DNA of 51,238 bases from Marmoricola sp. (GCF_025965215.1 NZ_JAOPXI010000062.1:1-51238), one strand, 5' to 3'. Counted from the stretch's first letter, positions 27,301-34,320 are shown. Notes: generated by a model not told the origin, from the letters alone. Numbers and translations: made by a program.

Positions 27301-29033
27301 GCCGGGGGATCACGCTGTATGACCTCAACGGTGCCGTTCCGGCGGTCGCGAACACGGCTCATTCCGCGGCGGATTCTCTGTCCGGGCAGGCCGGCGTCGA
27401 CGTCGTCCTGGGCCAGGACGGCAACGACCGGATCAGCGGTGGTGGCGACGACGACTACGTGGAGGGCGAGGGCGGTTCCGACGTCATCCATGGCGACACC
27501 GCGCTGGACGCGTCCGAGATCGTGCCCGCACCAGCGGCCTCGGCGTGGGCGACTCCGGCCGTCGACAGTGCCACTGTCACAGAGGGTCAGGACGACCTCG
27601 TCGGCGGCTCGAGCCGTCAGGGATACCGAGACGGGAACGACGTCATCCACGGCGACGGAAACGACGACTTCGTCGTCGGCGACAACGGATCGATCGCCCG
27701 GGTGCTGGTCGGGACCACCGAGAAGGTCTACAACCAGCGCTACGGGGGCACCCGAACGGGCCATGCCAAGGTCCGTGTGGCCGGCGGTGGCGCAACCTCG
27801 ACGCGCTTCTGCCCGACCACCGGTTCGACGGCCACATCGACCTGCGAGGTGGCCGGTGCGTTCGGCGCCGACACCCTGTTCGGCGACGCGGGTCAGGACG
27901 TGATGTACGGACAGGACGGCGCCGACACCATCTGGGGAGGGGCGGGCGACGACGACATCTACGGAGAGCTCGGCGCAGACGTCCTGTACGGCGAGGGCGG
28001 CGACGACTCGATCCTCGGTGACCGCGGCGGGGTCCAGGACAGGTACGAGACTGGCTCCCGCTCGACCACCTCGACTCTGACCCAGCCTCCTCAGATCACC
28101 TACGTGTCGCGTCTCTCGGACTCGGTCAGCCGGGAGGCGGACCTGCTGCACGACGTCAACGGGACGGACTTCGTCGGGAACGCATCCAGCGCGCCGATGC
28201 CGCTCGACGGAATCACCTTCGGTGGCAACGACCGGATCCGCGGTGGGGACGGGCACGACTCCATCCACGCCGGCGCCGGCGACGACCTCGTCAACGGCGA
28301 CTCGGGCGGCGACGCCGTCTTCGGCGACCGCGGCAACGACGTGCTGTGGGGCGGCCTCGGCCGGACCTGCGCACCCACCGACGCGGCGTGCCTGGCGGAT
28401 CCGGGCGCCTCGGGCGAGTGGATCGACCACCTGGTCGGCGGCAAGGGCGACGACGTCATCGACTGGCGCCCGCGCGGTGCCTACGGCACCGGACCGACCT
28501 TCACCGGCCGTACCTGCAGCATCAGCACGGCTCCGGTGACGACCAAGAAGGACGGGACCACCGATCCCTGCTCCTGGTTCGAGATGACGGGTCGCGACGA
28601 CGACGTGGCGACCACGCCGTCGACGCTGGCCAACAACCAGCACCACCAGGGAGTCGACTGGATCTACGGCGGCTGGGACCGGGACGTGATGCAGGCCGAC
28701 CTGGCCGACAACGGCCCGAACCCGGGAGACCGGCTGATCGACTGGTCCGGGGTCTACAACCTGTACAGCCACTGCAACGCGGCCTACGGAGGGTTCAACG
28801 ACCTGCGCAGTCCATCGCCCGCGATCCAGTCCTTCTTGCAGGCCTGGGCCACCGGTATCGGCGCCGGTCGACCTGGCAACCCGGGCACCCCGGACGTGCT
28901 GACCCCGGGGACCTCGGCCTACGACGAGCTCGCGTTGGTCTACACGGGCGACGGAAAGGACCATGGAACCGGCAGCGCCTACCCGACGACCCCCGGCCAC
29001 TTCGACGACGCAAACGCGTGCAGCGGGTTCTGA
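18396..29033 (+). CDS. giant Sec-exported RTX calcium-binding protein, 3545 residues
   Basis: ATG 18396 opens a clear signal peptide (MQSRYKSILASTVSLAVVAT, cleavage near AQA-AG at residue 33); the frame is open 33 bp further upstream only from a TTG. Residues 34-2080 are beta-rich and not a family I recognise. They include two related modules with (L/F)VGRxVxxG (near 488 and 868), a fibronectin-III-like stretch (about 1265-1385) and an EF-hand-like loop DPNNDGKFRLSE (1902-1913). From about 2089 to 3360 there are dozens of RTX nonapeptides of the GGxGxD type, expected to form Ca2+-binding beta-rolls, with longer super-repeats. The C-terminus has no LPXTG, membrane anchor or evident type I secretion signal, and no type I exporter genes are near. 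A secreted or wall-attached adhesin is likely; enzyme activity is not seen. Confidence 0.9.
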   Translation: MQSRYKSILASTVSLAVVATLGVTVAPAAQAAGPDAATTAVTSFFTRFADDFLPQVASSTALAKQLPTLAVTPAGSVQLKTAFSDALGASGQLGNAGNQSSLTDLAAYIAGADGNGWDFTTTMPDDHSITVGFTRTVTQDAGLDIHDQNGTLSLSTGSGIDVTGTLTGSFTFVYDAVSGQASLTKPAMAIETTADLPAGKQLDAGLGILGVKVVGVAGTADYYLDSTVATSWANPDNDAAGSLAFDNPATPAPNDGELAADGAGTGLVTVTRTGTLTGHLVAVPRANNLVAGLPSVGATVDLSSAAPASFDAPAVTALVPDEAKPFLTLTPRDLAAGLSQAASAIIGMQNAKDGNLPLMRGTIGNAIDAVGGIKAFLADQVPDADPSDQTPGQPKFASLQDMLAALDSAHYADSGWTIDVLGGADAATFDPTTKVVNFTIRTVRGGVSGLELNPLGAPTTGTGTYTATGLSATGVDFNGPDNTSGSDLVGRKVTAGTSIGTIASITGDHELTLTADGWSAGQPTDTTVFSIEAADPKTGAPQFANVLEATTGIATANADLSTAKVTPDVTVTLPMALDLSAPLTYVDGAGNTVPDCDPSAATAPCPFKQVDESGLGRVINSLPLASDRVMLRQSARDVLVADADITSPVQINTSSGFLALTLGGNVHLTTPAGQHLQTLALTGTGDIPIPAFVEDVRKQAIGDPSSPDVFSQVLGGSVTATVDVTVDGAPDAFATGENSTTLTLTADVGDLADGVDTGEVTVTPGDQDRADLLKALNFEPNNPTSLYGGVREAFKSVGSDLTTMTGGGLDVPIPFVGSSVSQLIGAGASGADGVSYAQNPAVPAGGGNPAVPATTTLTDPGATFGPAFVGRQVVIGSTLATVVDQTATTLVLAPQFTTVPADNTPYLVENELLGAVHVLEALTPATLQDALGMAQTSLGDASTIDFGLLKDSGGDPQLRLDLTWHRKYAVAAPVSLAFGQNQLVGGSAGGELKLTASGTVKLRLFLPLTAAAMLHPIDNTLVDKSASKVDFDVSVDAGAAHLGASVGPVSLDLGTVAEPGSFHAGFGVEATGTARGDTPSLGDFFTNGFHIGLTNGGACTAAADILCADFPMFVSGAKVPGGDLTVNTALGSGDNLTDVFGGTATAVVLPTGLQQIIDGEPFKFDTLAQGLQQYLFYTEGALRTASNNGEMPVIGKDLQAGADFMGATRAKIDEFISENGDPSTVGGATTLLTTTLANKLGIVVNGPTGVQVGFTCKLTLVAPEAPSGSPTGAASGDTTDYLYKVVSTYKNSASPPVTVESKPSDPSAVVTNAATLSATKYNTVTWAKATGANGYEILRATQTTPAGGGTPTVSAYTLVGTVDDVATYDDKGTTSTTYTAATFNPGLPGTVCPDDTPVTKIEGVTLGLVLGQGDVSAKDGCTDSATRGNCLGGKLPVDLGIPGLSLKTGDSGSVSGKVGWALDLKIGMSRSKGFYVDTSNTDEFEVGAALALDKAASGPDLQAQLAIIKVDVTKNAGAGPEFVGHFGIDIKAPGDTLTLAAMARTRVADAITVSVEAKVDIDWHLAASVDAALPGVSTDFKLGWAWGANTGKTPSNTSGLAIKFDHVTLDAGQFFGKALKPYLQQVVDATKPLQPVLDTIFTPMPVISDLSKAAGGDDITIATLAETFSTIAGGPKIKPFLDAIKTVKQFLAGVKCDGANCGVDIGSFELDPGRAATTSVSAGNATTLIDPAKKAPNPGASTAIASKDTSGQMSNTAKRALAGLSFPVIDDPTILFDLISGGDIPLVEFDSGPLTLGFQFQKSFGPIYAPPPVMMVIGGGASVTMRIAAGFDTYGIRRAIETGEGAQVLDSLYFKTVDKDGTPIPVVQFTGYLEAGASVSIGVLEVGVVGGIKLTVGFYWNDPNNDGKFRLSEFGAAVANNPICLFNVGGELSLYIKVFVTIGFSPFSVSFDFTLINIKLLDFNLKPNCTPPPPRLGGTSGGVLYVFAGRFGGGGPRGDALWAANNKAETWVVRQVPAYSDEDGDHAASVDVRGLGITESFPDTAANPITAVVFDGRGYTGDLTVTFTGGSAPVKDAKPGAFTKKSVVFTGDGNDVIRTGEGDSWVDSGAGDDNITTLDRTDLSQPADTVQSHVAGGPGADTITVGNGKDTVTGDGSLRFATLTNETVDLAPIKTGTTVLADPVDVANLQDPTDANLFATDPTGSGNDQIAAGLGTDVLSGNGGVDTIGTANDSTLADSAAIKGTANESLYRGHDSVLVGGAGGDVLKSGSANDKLYTGAKTDIDEFATGSGDDPADRNTVDTGAGSDTVYGSNGIDFVTTHSTTAQKAIVYGGGGDDVLTGGQGSDEIYGGPGNDYIVAAPATVGEPGSANDVLGSARAVGVLPGASTSTKKLVGGTGSDRIYGSDGPSTIFGDTTTDSCTSQSDPVSKQPTETNVAGDAADLIVGGNGVDVVNAGGGNDWVYAAGGADRVCGNSGDDHLYGGDDADLIYGGSGADQAYGEAGADQVYGNDGADALYGGAGTDRLQGNAGADWLDGGTEADVLLGGTSMAGTPDGADVLLGAEGADVLIGDNAQTDVLASAPYPTDLGSSDATLGGEDYLVGGDGADRAYGGLGNDTIYGGNGDDYAEGNPGTDHIWGEAGDDDIVGGSSELATGLFTGSEPGRPDSNDFLSGGDGQDVIAGDNAHITRGGTAHPATLGRGLATPRGVDLADESAGSPTGVAGGDVIQGGNDTDVVFGQRGDDNISLGDGSDYGEGGPGIDVIHGDNGDDDIVGGSFTPASGVVPGAIGQPDGGDTLAGDAGEDVVLGDNGSLTRPVLTGLPLLASPLTVNRVTVQRLIAPYDLGDTPVAGTSGPDTITGDAGNDVLLGQGGNDQADGGSEADYVEGGQGTDLVLGGTGDDDLVGGSSATTATNTAGAIGQPDGADNVYGGDGSDVVIGDNGLLTRVTTGRDWRTNRADATQTGLVPGRGITLYDLNGAVPAVANTAHSAADSLSGQAGVDVVLGQDGNDRISGGGDDDYVEGEGGSDVIHGDTALDASEIVPAPAASAWATPAVDSATVTEGQDDLVGGSSRQGYRDGNDVIHGDGNDDFVVGDNGSIARVLVGTTEKVYNQRYGGTRTGHAKVRVAGGGATSTRFCPTTGSTATSTCEVAGAFGADTLFGDAGQDVMYGQDGADTIWGGAGDDDIYGELGADVLYGEGGDDSILGDRGGVQDRYETGSRSTTSTLTQPPQITYVSRLSDSVSREADLLHDVNGTDFVGNASSAPMPLDGITFGGNDRIRGGDGHDSIHAGAGDDLVNGDSGGDAVFGDRGNDVLWGGLGRTCAPTDAACLADPGASGEWIDHLVGGKGDDVIDWRPRGAYGTGPTFTGRTCSISTAPVTTKKDGTTDPCSWFEMTGRDDDVATTPSTLANNQHHQGVDWIYGGWDRDVMQADLADNGPNPGDRLIDWSGVYNLYSHCNAAYGGFNDLRSPSPAIQSFLQAWATGIGAGRPGNPGTPDVLTPGTSAYDELALVYTGDGKDHGTGSAYPTTPGHFDDANACSGF
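24661..28470 (+). repeat. RTX nonapeptide repeat region
   Basis: Runs of the GGxGxD(x)(L/I/V)YG type cover about 1270 codons, densest at 25720-26060 (for example GGDDADLIYGGSGADQAYG). The runs are interrupted by non-RTX inserts. The repeats are protein-level; the DNA copies have diverged. Confidence 0.9.
26325..27615 (+). repeat. long-period super-repeat inside the RTX region
   Basis: The motif DD(I/L)VGGS(S/F) recurs at about 26325, 26704, 27099 and 27591, a period of about 126-164 codons. Most units continue with an optional (I)GQPDGxD, then GDxGxDVVxGDNGxLTR, a 40-60 residue non-RTX insert, and finally a GQxGND...DYxEGxxGxD block. Confidence 0.75.
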
Positions 29034-29152
29034 TTCGCGGATGAGTCAGCGCGGTACTGCGGGCCTCCGCAGATCGGCGGTTTCGGTCACCTGAACGCGT
29101 CGGAACCCTTGGGAGGGTCCCGAGACAATCGTGGGATCGACTAGATGGGCAG

Positions 29153-29995
29153 TCAGGTCAGGCCGACCAGTGCTGCCGATCGCTCCCACAGGCCGTCGAT
29201 GACGTCCTGGTCGCTTGCCTGCTTGTTCTCACGCCCGTTGATCTTGAACCGGCTGAAGTAGCGACCGTCGATGTCGGGGTCCGGACCGCGCTCGGCGAGA
29301 GCGACGAGCGGCGCGGCGCCGTCAGGGACGCTGATCGTGCCGAGCCGCTTGAGCGGGGTGCGGTAGAGCAGACCGACGAACCACGAGTCGCGGCCAAACG
29401 AGCTGCCCACCGGGCCGGGGTGCACGGCGGCCGAGACGACGCCGTCGCCTGACCAACGCTGGCTGATACCGCGAGTGAAGACGATGTTCATCAACTTGCC
29501 AGTGCCGTACGCCGGGAACTCGATCGCCCGACGGTGCTCGTAGTCGAGGTCGTCGAGCACTATCTTGCCCATCAGGTTGCCGATGCTGGAGGTGTTGACG
29601 ACCAGCGACGAGCCAGCCGCAACGAGCTTGGGACGCAGCAGGTTGGTCAGCAGGAACGGTGCCAGGTGGTTGACTTGGAAGTTCGGCTCATGACCGTCGT
29701 GGGTCCGCTTCGACGGCGCGAACGTACCGCCGGCGTTGTTCATCAGCACGTCGATCCTCTCCACGCGCTCGCTGATCTGTGTGGCGAGGCGGCGTACGTC
29801 GTCGAGCCGGGAGAAGTCGGCTACCAGAGGCTCTGTGCCCACCGCCTCGGCGACCGGTCGGAGCTTTTCGGCGGAACGCCCCGTCACGTGGACCGTTGCA
29901 CCCCGGGAGGCCAGCACGCGTGCGGTCTCGGCCCCGATCCCGTCGCTTGCTCCGGTCACCAGGACCGTGCGTCCGGTCATTGTCTGATCACTCAT
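29153..29995 (-). CDS. short-chain dehydrogenase/reductase
   Basis: The 280-residue protein is a Rossmann-fold SDR. The nucleotide-binding TGASDGIG is at residues 14-21, the NNAGG motif at 86-90, Ser136/Ser137 before the active site, and the catalytic Tyr163-x-x-x-Lys167 in YGTGK. An Arg at position 40 after the second strand (VTGR) favours NADP(H). The length and layout resemble retinol-dehydrogenase-like or light-dependent-protochlorophyllide-reductase-like SDRs, which act on hydrophobic alcohols or ketones; the substrate cannot be read. It is convergent with the giant RTX gene, 119 bp away, and its start is 142 bp from the divergent UvrA-like gene. Confidence 0.92.
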   Translation of the reverse strand: MSDQTMTGRTVLVTGASDGIGAETARVLASRGATVHVTGRSAEKLRPVAEAVGTEPLVADFSRLDDVRRLATQISERVERIDVLMNNAGGTFAPSKRTHDGHEPNFQVNHLAPFLLTNLLRPKLVAAGSSLVVNTSSIGNLMGKIVLDDLDYEHRRAIEFPAYGTGKLMNIVFTRGISQRWSGDGVVSAAVHPGPVGSSFGRDSWFVGLLYRTPLKRLGTISVPDGAAPLVALAERGPDPDIDGRYFSRFKINGRENKQASDQDVIDGLWERSAALVGLT

Positions 29996-30137
29996 GCCCC
30001 GAGCCTAGGCCGTGCGTCGACCGGTGCCGCAGTATGGCGCCCTGTCGCGGCGGCATGACACAAGGAGCGCCGGCTCCGTCGCGCGGGCGAATCCTTCATC
30101 AAGGCGTGCGATGCTCGGCGTCGGGTACTGGGATGAG

Positions 30138-32642
30138 ATGGAGAAGCCTGAGCACTTCGGGGGCGTCAATGAGCGCCCCGGGTTCGTCTGCGTCCGCGGC
30201 GCGAACGAGCACAACCTGCGCGAAGTCGACGTCGACATCCCGCGAGATGCCCTCGTCGTCTTCACCGGCGTCTCGGGCTCCGGGAAGTCGTCCCTCGCCT
30301 TCGGCACCCTCTACGCCGAGGCCCAGCGTCGCTACTTCGAGTCGGTAGCTCCCTACGCGCGTCGGTTACTGCAGCAGGTCGGCGCCCCGCACGTGCAGGA
30401 GATCAGCGGCCTGCCCCCGGCGGTCGCGTTGCAGCAGCGCCGGGGGGCGCCGTCGAGCCGGTCGTCGGTGGGCACGATCACCACGCTCTCGAATCTGCTG
30501 CGCATGCTCTACTCCCGGGCTGGCTCCTACCCGCGTGGCGCACCTCGGCTCGAGGCCGAGGACTTCTCGCCGAACACGGTAGCCGGAGCCTGCCCGCGCT
30601 GCCACGGTCTCGGGGTCGTCCACGACGTCGTGGAGGAGTTGCTGGTCCCGGACGACTCGCTCAGCATCAGGGACGGAGCGATCGCGGCCTGGCCCGGCGC
30701 CTGGCAGGGAGCGAACCAGCGCAGCATCGTGGCCGGGCTGGGGATCGACATCGACAGACCGTTCCGCCGGCTCCCGAGGAAGACCCGCGACTGGCTCCTG
30801 TTCACCGACGAGCAGCCCTCGGTGCTGGTCAAACCCGAGCGCGACCGGATCGACCACGGTTACTACGGCCAGTTCTGGAGCGCGCGGAAGCACATCATGC
30901 ACACGCTCGCCGACTCCAAGAGCGATCGGATGCGCGAGCGGGCGCTTCGGTTCACCCGGAGTGTGCCGTGCCCGACCTGCCACGGCAGCGGGCTGCGCCC
31001 CGAAGCCCTTGAAGTCACGTTCGGGAGCCGGAGCATCGCTGAGGTCAACACCTTGCCGTTGACCGAGGTCGCCGAGCTGCTGCGGCCGGTAGCGTGCCTC
31101 TCCGACCCGTCCGCGGCTGTCGCGACCGCGGGCTCCGGCGAGAGCAGCGAGGTCGCCGTACGGATCTGCGCAGACCTCGTGGCGCGCATCGAGGTGCTTC
31201 TCGACCTCGGTCTCGGGTACCTCAGCCTCGGCCGCAGCTCGACCACCCTCTCCCCGGGCGAGGCCCAGCGCCTGCGGATCGCGACGCAGCTCCGCTCCGG
31301 ACTCTTCGGCGTGATCTATGTTCTCGACGAGCCGTCGGCCGGCCTCCACCCCGCCGACGCGGAACCTCTCCTGGAGGTCCTCGACCGTCTCAAGAGCTCC
31401 GGGAACTCCCTGTTCGTCGTCGAGCACGACCTGGACGTCGTGCGGCGGGCGGACTGGATCGTCGACATCGGCCCGGAGGCCGGAGAGGGCGGCGGCCGGG
31501 TGCTGTACTCCGGCCCGGTAGACGGTCTGGAATCGGTCGCCGACTCAGTCACCAGCGCGCACTTGTTCGGTCGCGCCGAGGTCTTCGCGCACCCGGTCCG
31601 GGACCCGCAGGGATGGCTCCGCCTGAGTGGTGTCACCCGGCACAACCTCGACGATGTCGCGGTCGACGTCCCGCTCTGCGTCCTGACCGCGGTGACCGGG
31701 GTCTCCGGGTCAGGCAAGTCGACACTGGTCACCCAGGTACTGGCCAACCTGGTTCGCTGCCATCTCGGTCAGGCGCCAGCCGACGAGTTCGAGGAAGGCG
31801 TCCTGCAGGTCGATGTCCGCAACGTCACCGGACTCGAGAGCATCGACCGTCTGGTGATCGTCGACCAGAAGCCAATCGGCCGGACCCCTCGCTCCAACCT
31901 GGCGACGTACACCGGGATGTTCGATGCCGTCCGCAAGCTCTTCGCGTCAACACCGACGGCCCGACGGCGCCGGTACTCCGCGGGCAGGTTCTCGTTCAAC
32001 GTCCCCGAGGGGCGTTGTGAGACCTGCCAGGGTGAGGGGTTCGTCGAAGTCGAGCTGCTCTTCCTTCCCGGCACCTACGCGGCCTGTCCGACGTGCAACG
32101 GCGCCCGCTACAGCGACAAGACCCTCGAGGTCACCTACGAGGGCAAGAACATCGCGGAGGTCTTGGCGATGACCGTGGACGACGCCGCGAAGTTCCTGGC
32201 CCACGTCCCGGCTGCTTCCCGCAGCCTAGAGACGTTACGGGACGTGGGGCTGGGGTACCTGCGGCTCGGCCAACCGGCGACCGAGCTCAGTGGCGGGGAG
32301 GCACAGCGGATCAAGCTAGCCACCGAGCTGCAACGAGCCCGGCGCGGGCACACTCTCTACCTGCTCGACGAGCCGACCTCTGGCCTGCACCCGGCCGACA
32401 TCGACCTCCTGCTCCGACAGTTGCACCGCTTGGTCGACGGCGGCAACACCGTCGTCCTGGTCGAGCACGACCTGAACACCATCGCCACCGCCGACTGGGT
32501 GATCGACCTCGGCCCCGGTGGCGGCGACGGAGGTGGCCGGGTCGTCGCGACCGGGACGCCAGCACAGGTCGCCACAGGCTCAGCGGGAGCAACCGCGCCG
32601 TACCTGCGGCGCCGCCTGACCGAGACCGAACTCTGGGGCTAG
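30138..32642 (+). CDS. UvrA-like ABC ATPase (excinuclease subunit A paralogue)
   Basis: The 834-residue protein has the duplicated ABC plan of UvrA. Walker A motifs GVSGSGKS are at about residues 44-51 and 521-528. Signature motifs are LSPGEAQRL near 371 and LSGGEAQRI near 717, each followed by a DEPxxGLHPAD Walker B segment. The C-terminal zinc module (CETC...CPTCNG, about 630-655) is intact; the N-terminal half has only single CxxC pairs (ACPRCHG, PCPTCHG). Canonical UvrA is about 940-1000 residues, so this is a shortened class II-type paralogue, commonly linked to drug tolerance or accessory repair. ATG 30138 is chosen because the conserved domain starts soon after and a G-rich site precedes it; ATG 30111 would add nine residues. 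No uvrB or uvrC is nearby. Confidence 0.88.
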   Translation: MEKPEHFGGVNERPGFVCVRGANEHNLREVDVDIPRDALVVFTGVSGSGKSSLAFGTLYAEAQRRYFESVAPYARRLLQQVGAPHVQEISGLPPAVALQQRRGAPSSRSSVGTITTLSNLLRMLYSRAGSYPRGAPRLEAEDFSPNTVAGACPRCHGLGVVHDVVEELLVPDDSLSIRDGAIAAWPGAWQGANQRSIVAGLGIDIDRPFRRLPRKTRDWLLFTDEQPSVLVKPERDRIDHGYYGQFWSARKHIMHTLADSKSDRMRERALRFTRSVPCPTCHGSGLRPEALEVTFGSRSIAEVNTLPLTEVAELLRPVACLSDPSAAVATAGSGESSEVAVRICADLVARIEVLLDLGLGYLSLGRSSTTLSPGEAQRLRIATQLRSGLFGVIYVLDEPSAGLHPADAEPLLEVLDRLKSSGNSLFVVEHDLDVVRRADWIVDIGPEAGEGGGRVLYSGPVDGLESVADSVTSAHLFGRAEVFAHPVRDPQGWLRLSGVTRHNLDDVAVDVPLCVLTAVTGVSGSGKSTLVTQVLANLVRCHLGQAPADEFEEGVLQVDVRNVTGLESIDRLVIVDQKPIGRTPRSNLATYTGMFDAVRKLFASTPTARRRRYSAGRFSFNVPEGRCETCQGEGFVEVELLFLPGTYAACPTCNGARYSDKTLEVTYEGKNIAEVLAMTVDDAAKFLAHVPAASRSLETLRDVGLGYLRLGQPATELSGGEAQRIKLATELQRARRGHTLYLLDEPTSGLHPADIDLLLRQLHRLVDGGNTVVLVEHDLNTIATADWVIDLGPGGGDGGGRVVATGTPAQVATGSAGATAPYLRRRLTETELWG

Positions 32643-32950
32643 CGAGCCCTTGGCCTCCGCGAGCCCGACCCGAGCCCGCCGCGATTCCGGCTCCGGCGGC
32701 TACCGGGCCGAGGTGCATCGAAGTCAGCTGTGAGGGCTCCCCGCGCCCTTCGGCGGCAACCTGGCCTCTCCGGGCTGCGCTGCGCGCTGGTGCGTTGGGC
32801 AGGATCAGGATCGCTGGGACGCGTCTCTTGCGGTCCTTGTCCCGGCGACATGAGGTGCGTCCGCCGCTCGCTCAGGCCCGTGCCAGGCCGGCGCGGATGG
32901 CGCACACTACCGGTGGCGGATCAGGTTGGTGGAGGTCCATTGGCGACGCC
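32643..32950. other. 308-bp gap without a recognised gene
   Basis: The gap lies between the convergent ends of the UvrA-like gene and a small membrane-protein gene. Frames on both strands are open but have no start with a ribosome-binding site and no recognisable product. I see nothing distinct in it. Confidence 0.5.
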
Positions 32951-33178
32951 TCAACTCTGTCGGCGCCCCTTGAGGAAGTAAGCGATCGGCACCGCGCCAC
33001 CGGCGTTGATCAGGATGATCGCGGCCGCCCAGCGCTTCTTAGAACCGCGAACCTCCTGCGCAGGTCGGCGCTTCAGGTCGACGAGCGCCGCGACCTTGAG
33101 GACACCTTCGATCGCGCCCGTGGTCAGGATGACCCGCTGCGCTCGCGGGTTCAGGTCGCCCCACCGGTTCTTCGCCAT
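32951..33178 (-). CDS. small membrane protein, PLDc_N-like
   Basis: The 75-residue protein has a hydrophobic segment with the layout KKRWAAAIILINAGGAVPIAYFLKGRR, here given in outline: a basic Lys-Lys-Arg-Trp start, an Asn-Ala-Gly-Gly turn and a Tyr-Phe-x-x-Gly-Arg end. This resembles the PLD-nuclease N-terminal (PLDc_N) hairpin found alone in many small actinobacterial proteins. The preceding ~35 residues contain another moderately hydrophobic helix. The ATG has GAGGGAG about eight bases upstream. It is divergent from the CorA-like gene across 170 bp. The cellular role of these small proteins is unknown. Confidence 0.7.
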   Translation of the reverse strand: MAKNRWGDLNPRAQRVILTTGAIEGVLKVAALVDLKRRPAQEVRGSKKRWAAAIILINAGGAVPIAYFLKGRRQS

Positions 33179-33348
33179 CTGCTGCTCCCTCGATCCACGT
33201 CGTCCTGAGTATTCCCCCTACGTCCAGCCCACGCAGGAGTTCCAGCGTGGCCAGGCTCCCGGAACGTCGACCTCAGGACGCCCACCCACCATGTCATGCT
33301 GCGCCGATCGCGTACGGCGGTTTGACGCGGGTAGACCATACTTGGCCG

Positions 33349-34320
33349 ATGCCACGCACTCGCTGTTACCGCGAGGGAGTCTTGACTGACGAGGACTTCC
33401 CGGTCGACCAGGTCTCTGAGCACCTTGCGGAGGAATCAGCCCTCGTCTGGGTGGACCTGTGTGCGCCCGATCTCGAGGACCTGCAGTTGGTGGCCGATGA
33501 GCTCGGGCTGCACCGGCTGGCGGTCGAGGATGCCGCGCAGGGGCGTCAGCGGCCTAAGTTCGACCGCTACCCAGGACACGACTTCCTCTCTGCCTACGCG
33601 GTCCAGCTCGACGTGGAGAGCGGCCAGTTGATCACCAGCGAGATCGCCGCGTTCATCACCTTGAACGCCCTCATCACCGTGCGCCGTGACGAGACGTTCT
33701 CCATCGACCGGCTGCTGGCCCGGTGGGACGAGGAAGTGGACCTCACGAAGTTCGGCGTCGGGGCCTTGCTTCACGGCTTGTTGGACTTCGTGGTCGACGG
33801 CCACTTCGACACTGTCGAGTCACTCGACTACCAGATCGAGGAGCTGGAAGACCTTCTGTTCGACGACCGACCCCATGACCAGACCGTCCAACGGCGCAGC
33901 TTCGAGCTGCGCAAGTCTCTGGTGCAGATCCGTCGGGTGGTACTGCCGATGCGAGAAGTCGTCAACACCCTGATGCGACGCGAGATCGGGTACGTCTCCG
34001 ATGAACTCATGCCCTACTACCAGGACGTCTATGACCACGTTCTGCGCGCGACCGAGTGGACTGAGAGCCTGCGCGACCTCGTGAACACCATCCTCGAGAC
34101 GAATCTGACGATCCAAGGCAATCGTCTCAACATCATCACCAAGAAGGTCACGAGCTGGGCCGCGATCATCGCCGTGCCTACCGCGATCACCGGCTTCTAC
34201 GGCCAGAACCTGCCGTATCCCGGATTCGGCCACCAGTCGGGCTTCATCGCGTCCTCATCCCTCATCGTTGCCCTCTCCGGCATTCTCTACCTGATCTTCA
34301 AACGCAAGGACTGGCTCTGA
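33349..34320 (+). CDS. CorA family divalent cation transporter with GQN filter
   Basis: The 323-residue protein has the CorA plan: an acidic N-terminal cytoplasmic domain, a long helix (about residues 150-265, with the ELEDLLFDD acidic turn), and two C-terminal membrane helices at about 270-283 and 298-316 ending KRKDWL. CorA channels form pentamers that carry Mg2+ or other divalent cations across the inner membrane. The usual GMN filter is replaced by Gly285-Gln286-Asn287 in FYGQNLPYPG, a variant seen in actinobacterial relatives that may alter selectivity. ATG 33349 is preferred because the longer reading from 33247 adds an Arg/Pro-rich non-conserved leader. The start region lacks a strong ribosome-binding site. 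Confidence 0.9.
   Translation: MPRTRCYREGVLTDEDFPVDQVSEHLAEESALVWVDLCAPDLEDLQLVADELGLHRLAVEDAAQGRQRPKFDRYPGHDFLSAYAVQLDVESGQLITSEIAAFITLNALITVRRDETFSIDRLLARWDEEVDLTKFGVGALLHGLLDFVVDGHFDTVESLDYQIEELEDLLFDDRPHDQTVQRRSFELRKSLVQIRRVVLPMREVVNTLMRREIGYVSDELMPYYQDVYDHVLRATEWTESLRDLVNTILETNLTIQGNRLNIITKKVTSWAAIIAVPTAITGFYGQNLPYPGFGHQSGFIASSSLIVALSGILYLIFKRKDWL

Noticed and set aside
29100-29125. GGAACCC/GGGTCC as a terminator after the giant RTX gene.
   Set aside because: The stem has a bulge and is not followed by a T-rich run, so it is not strong enough to list.
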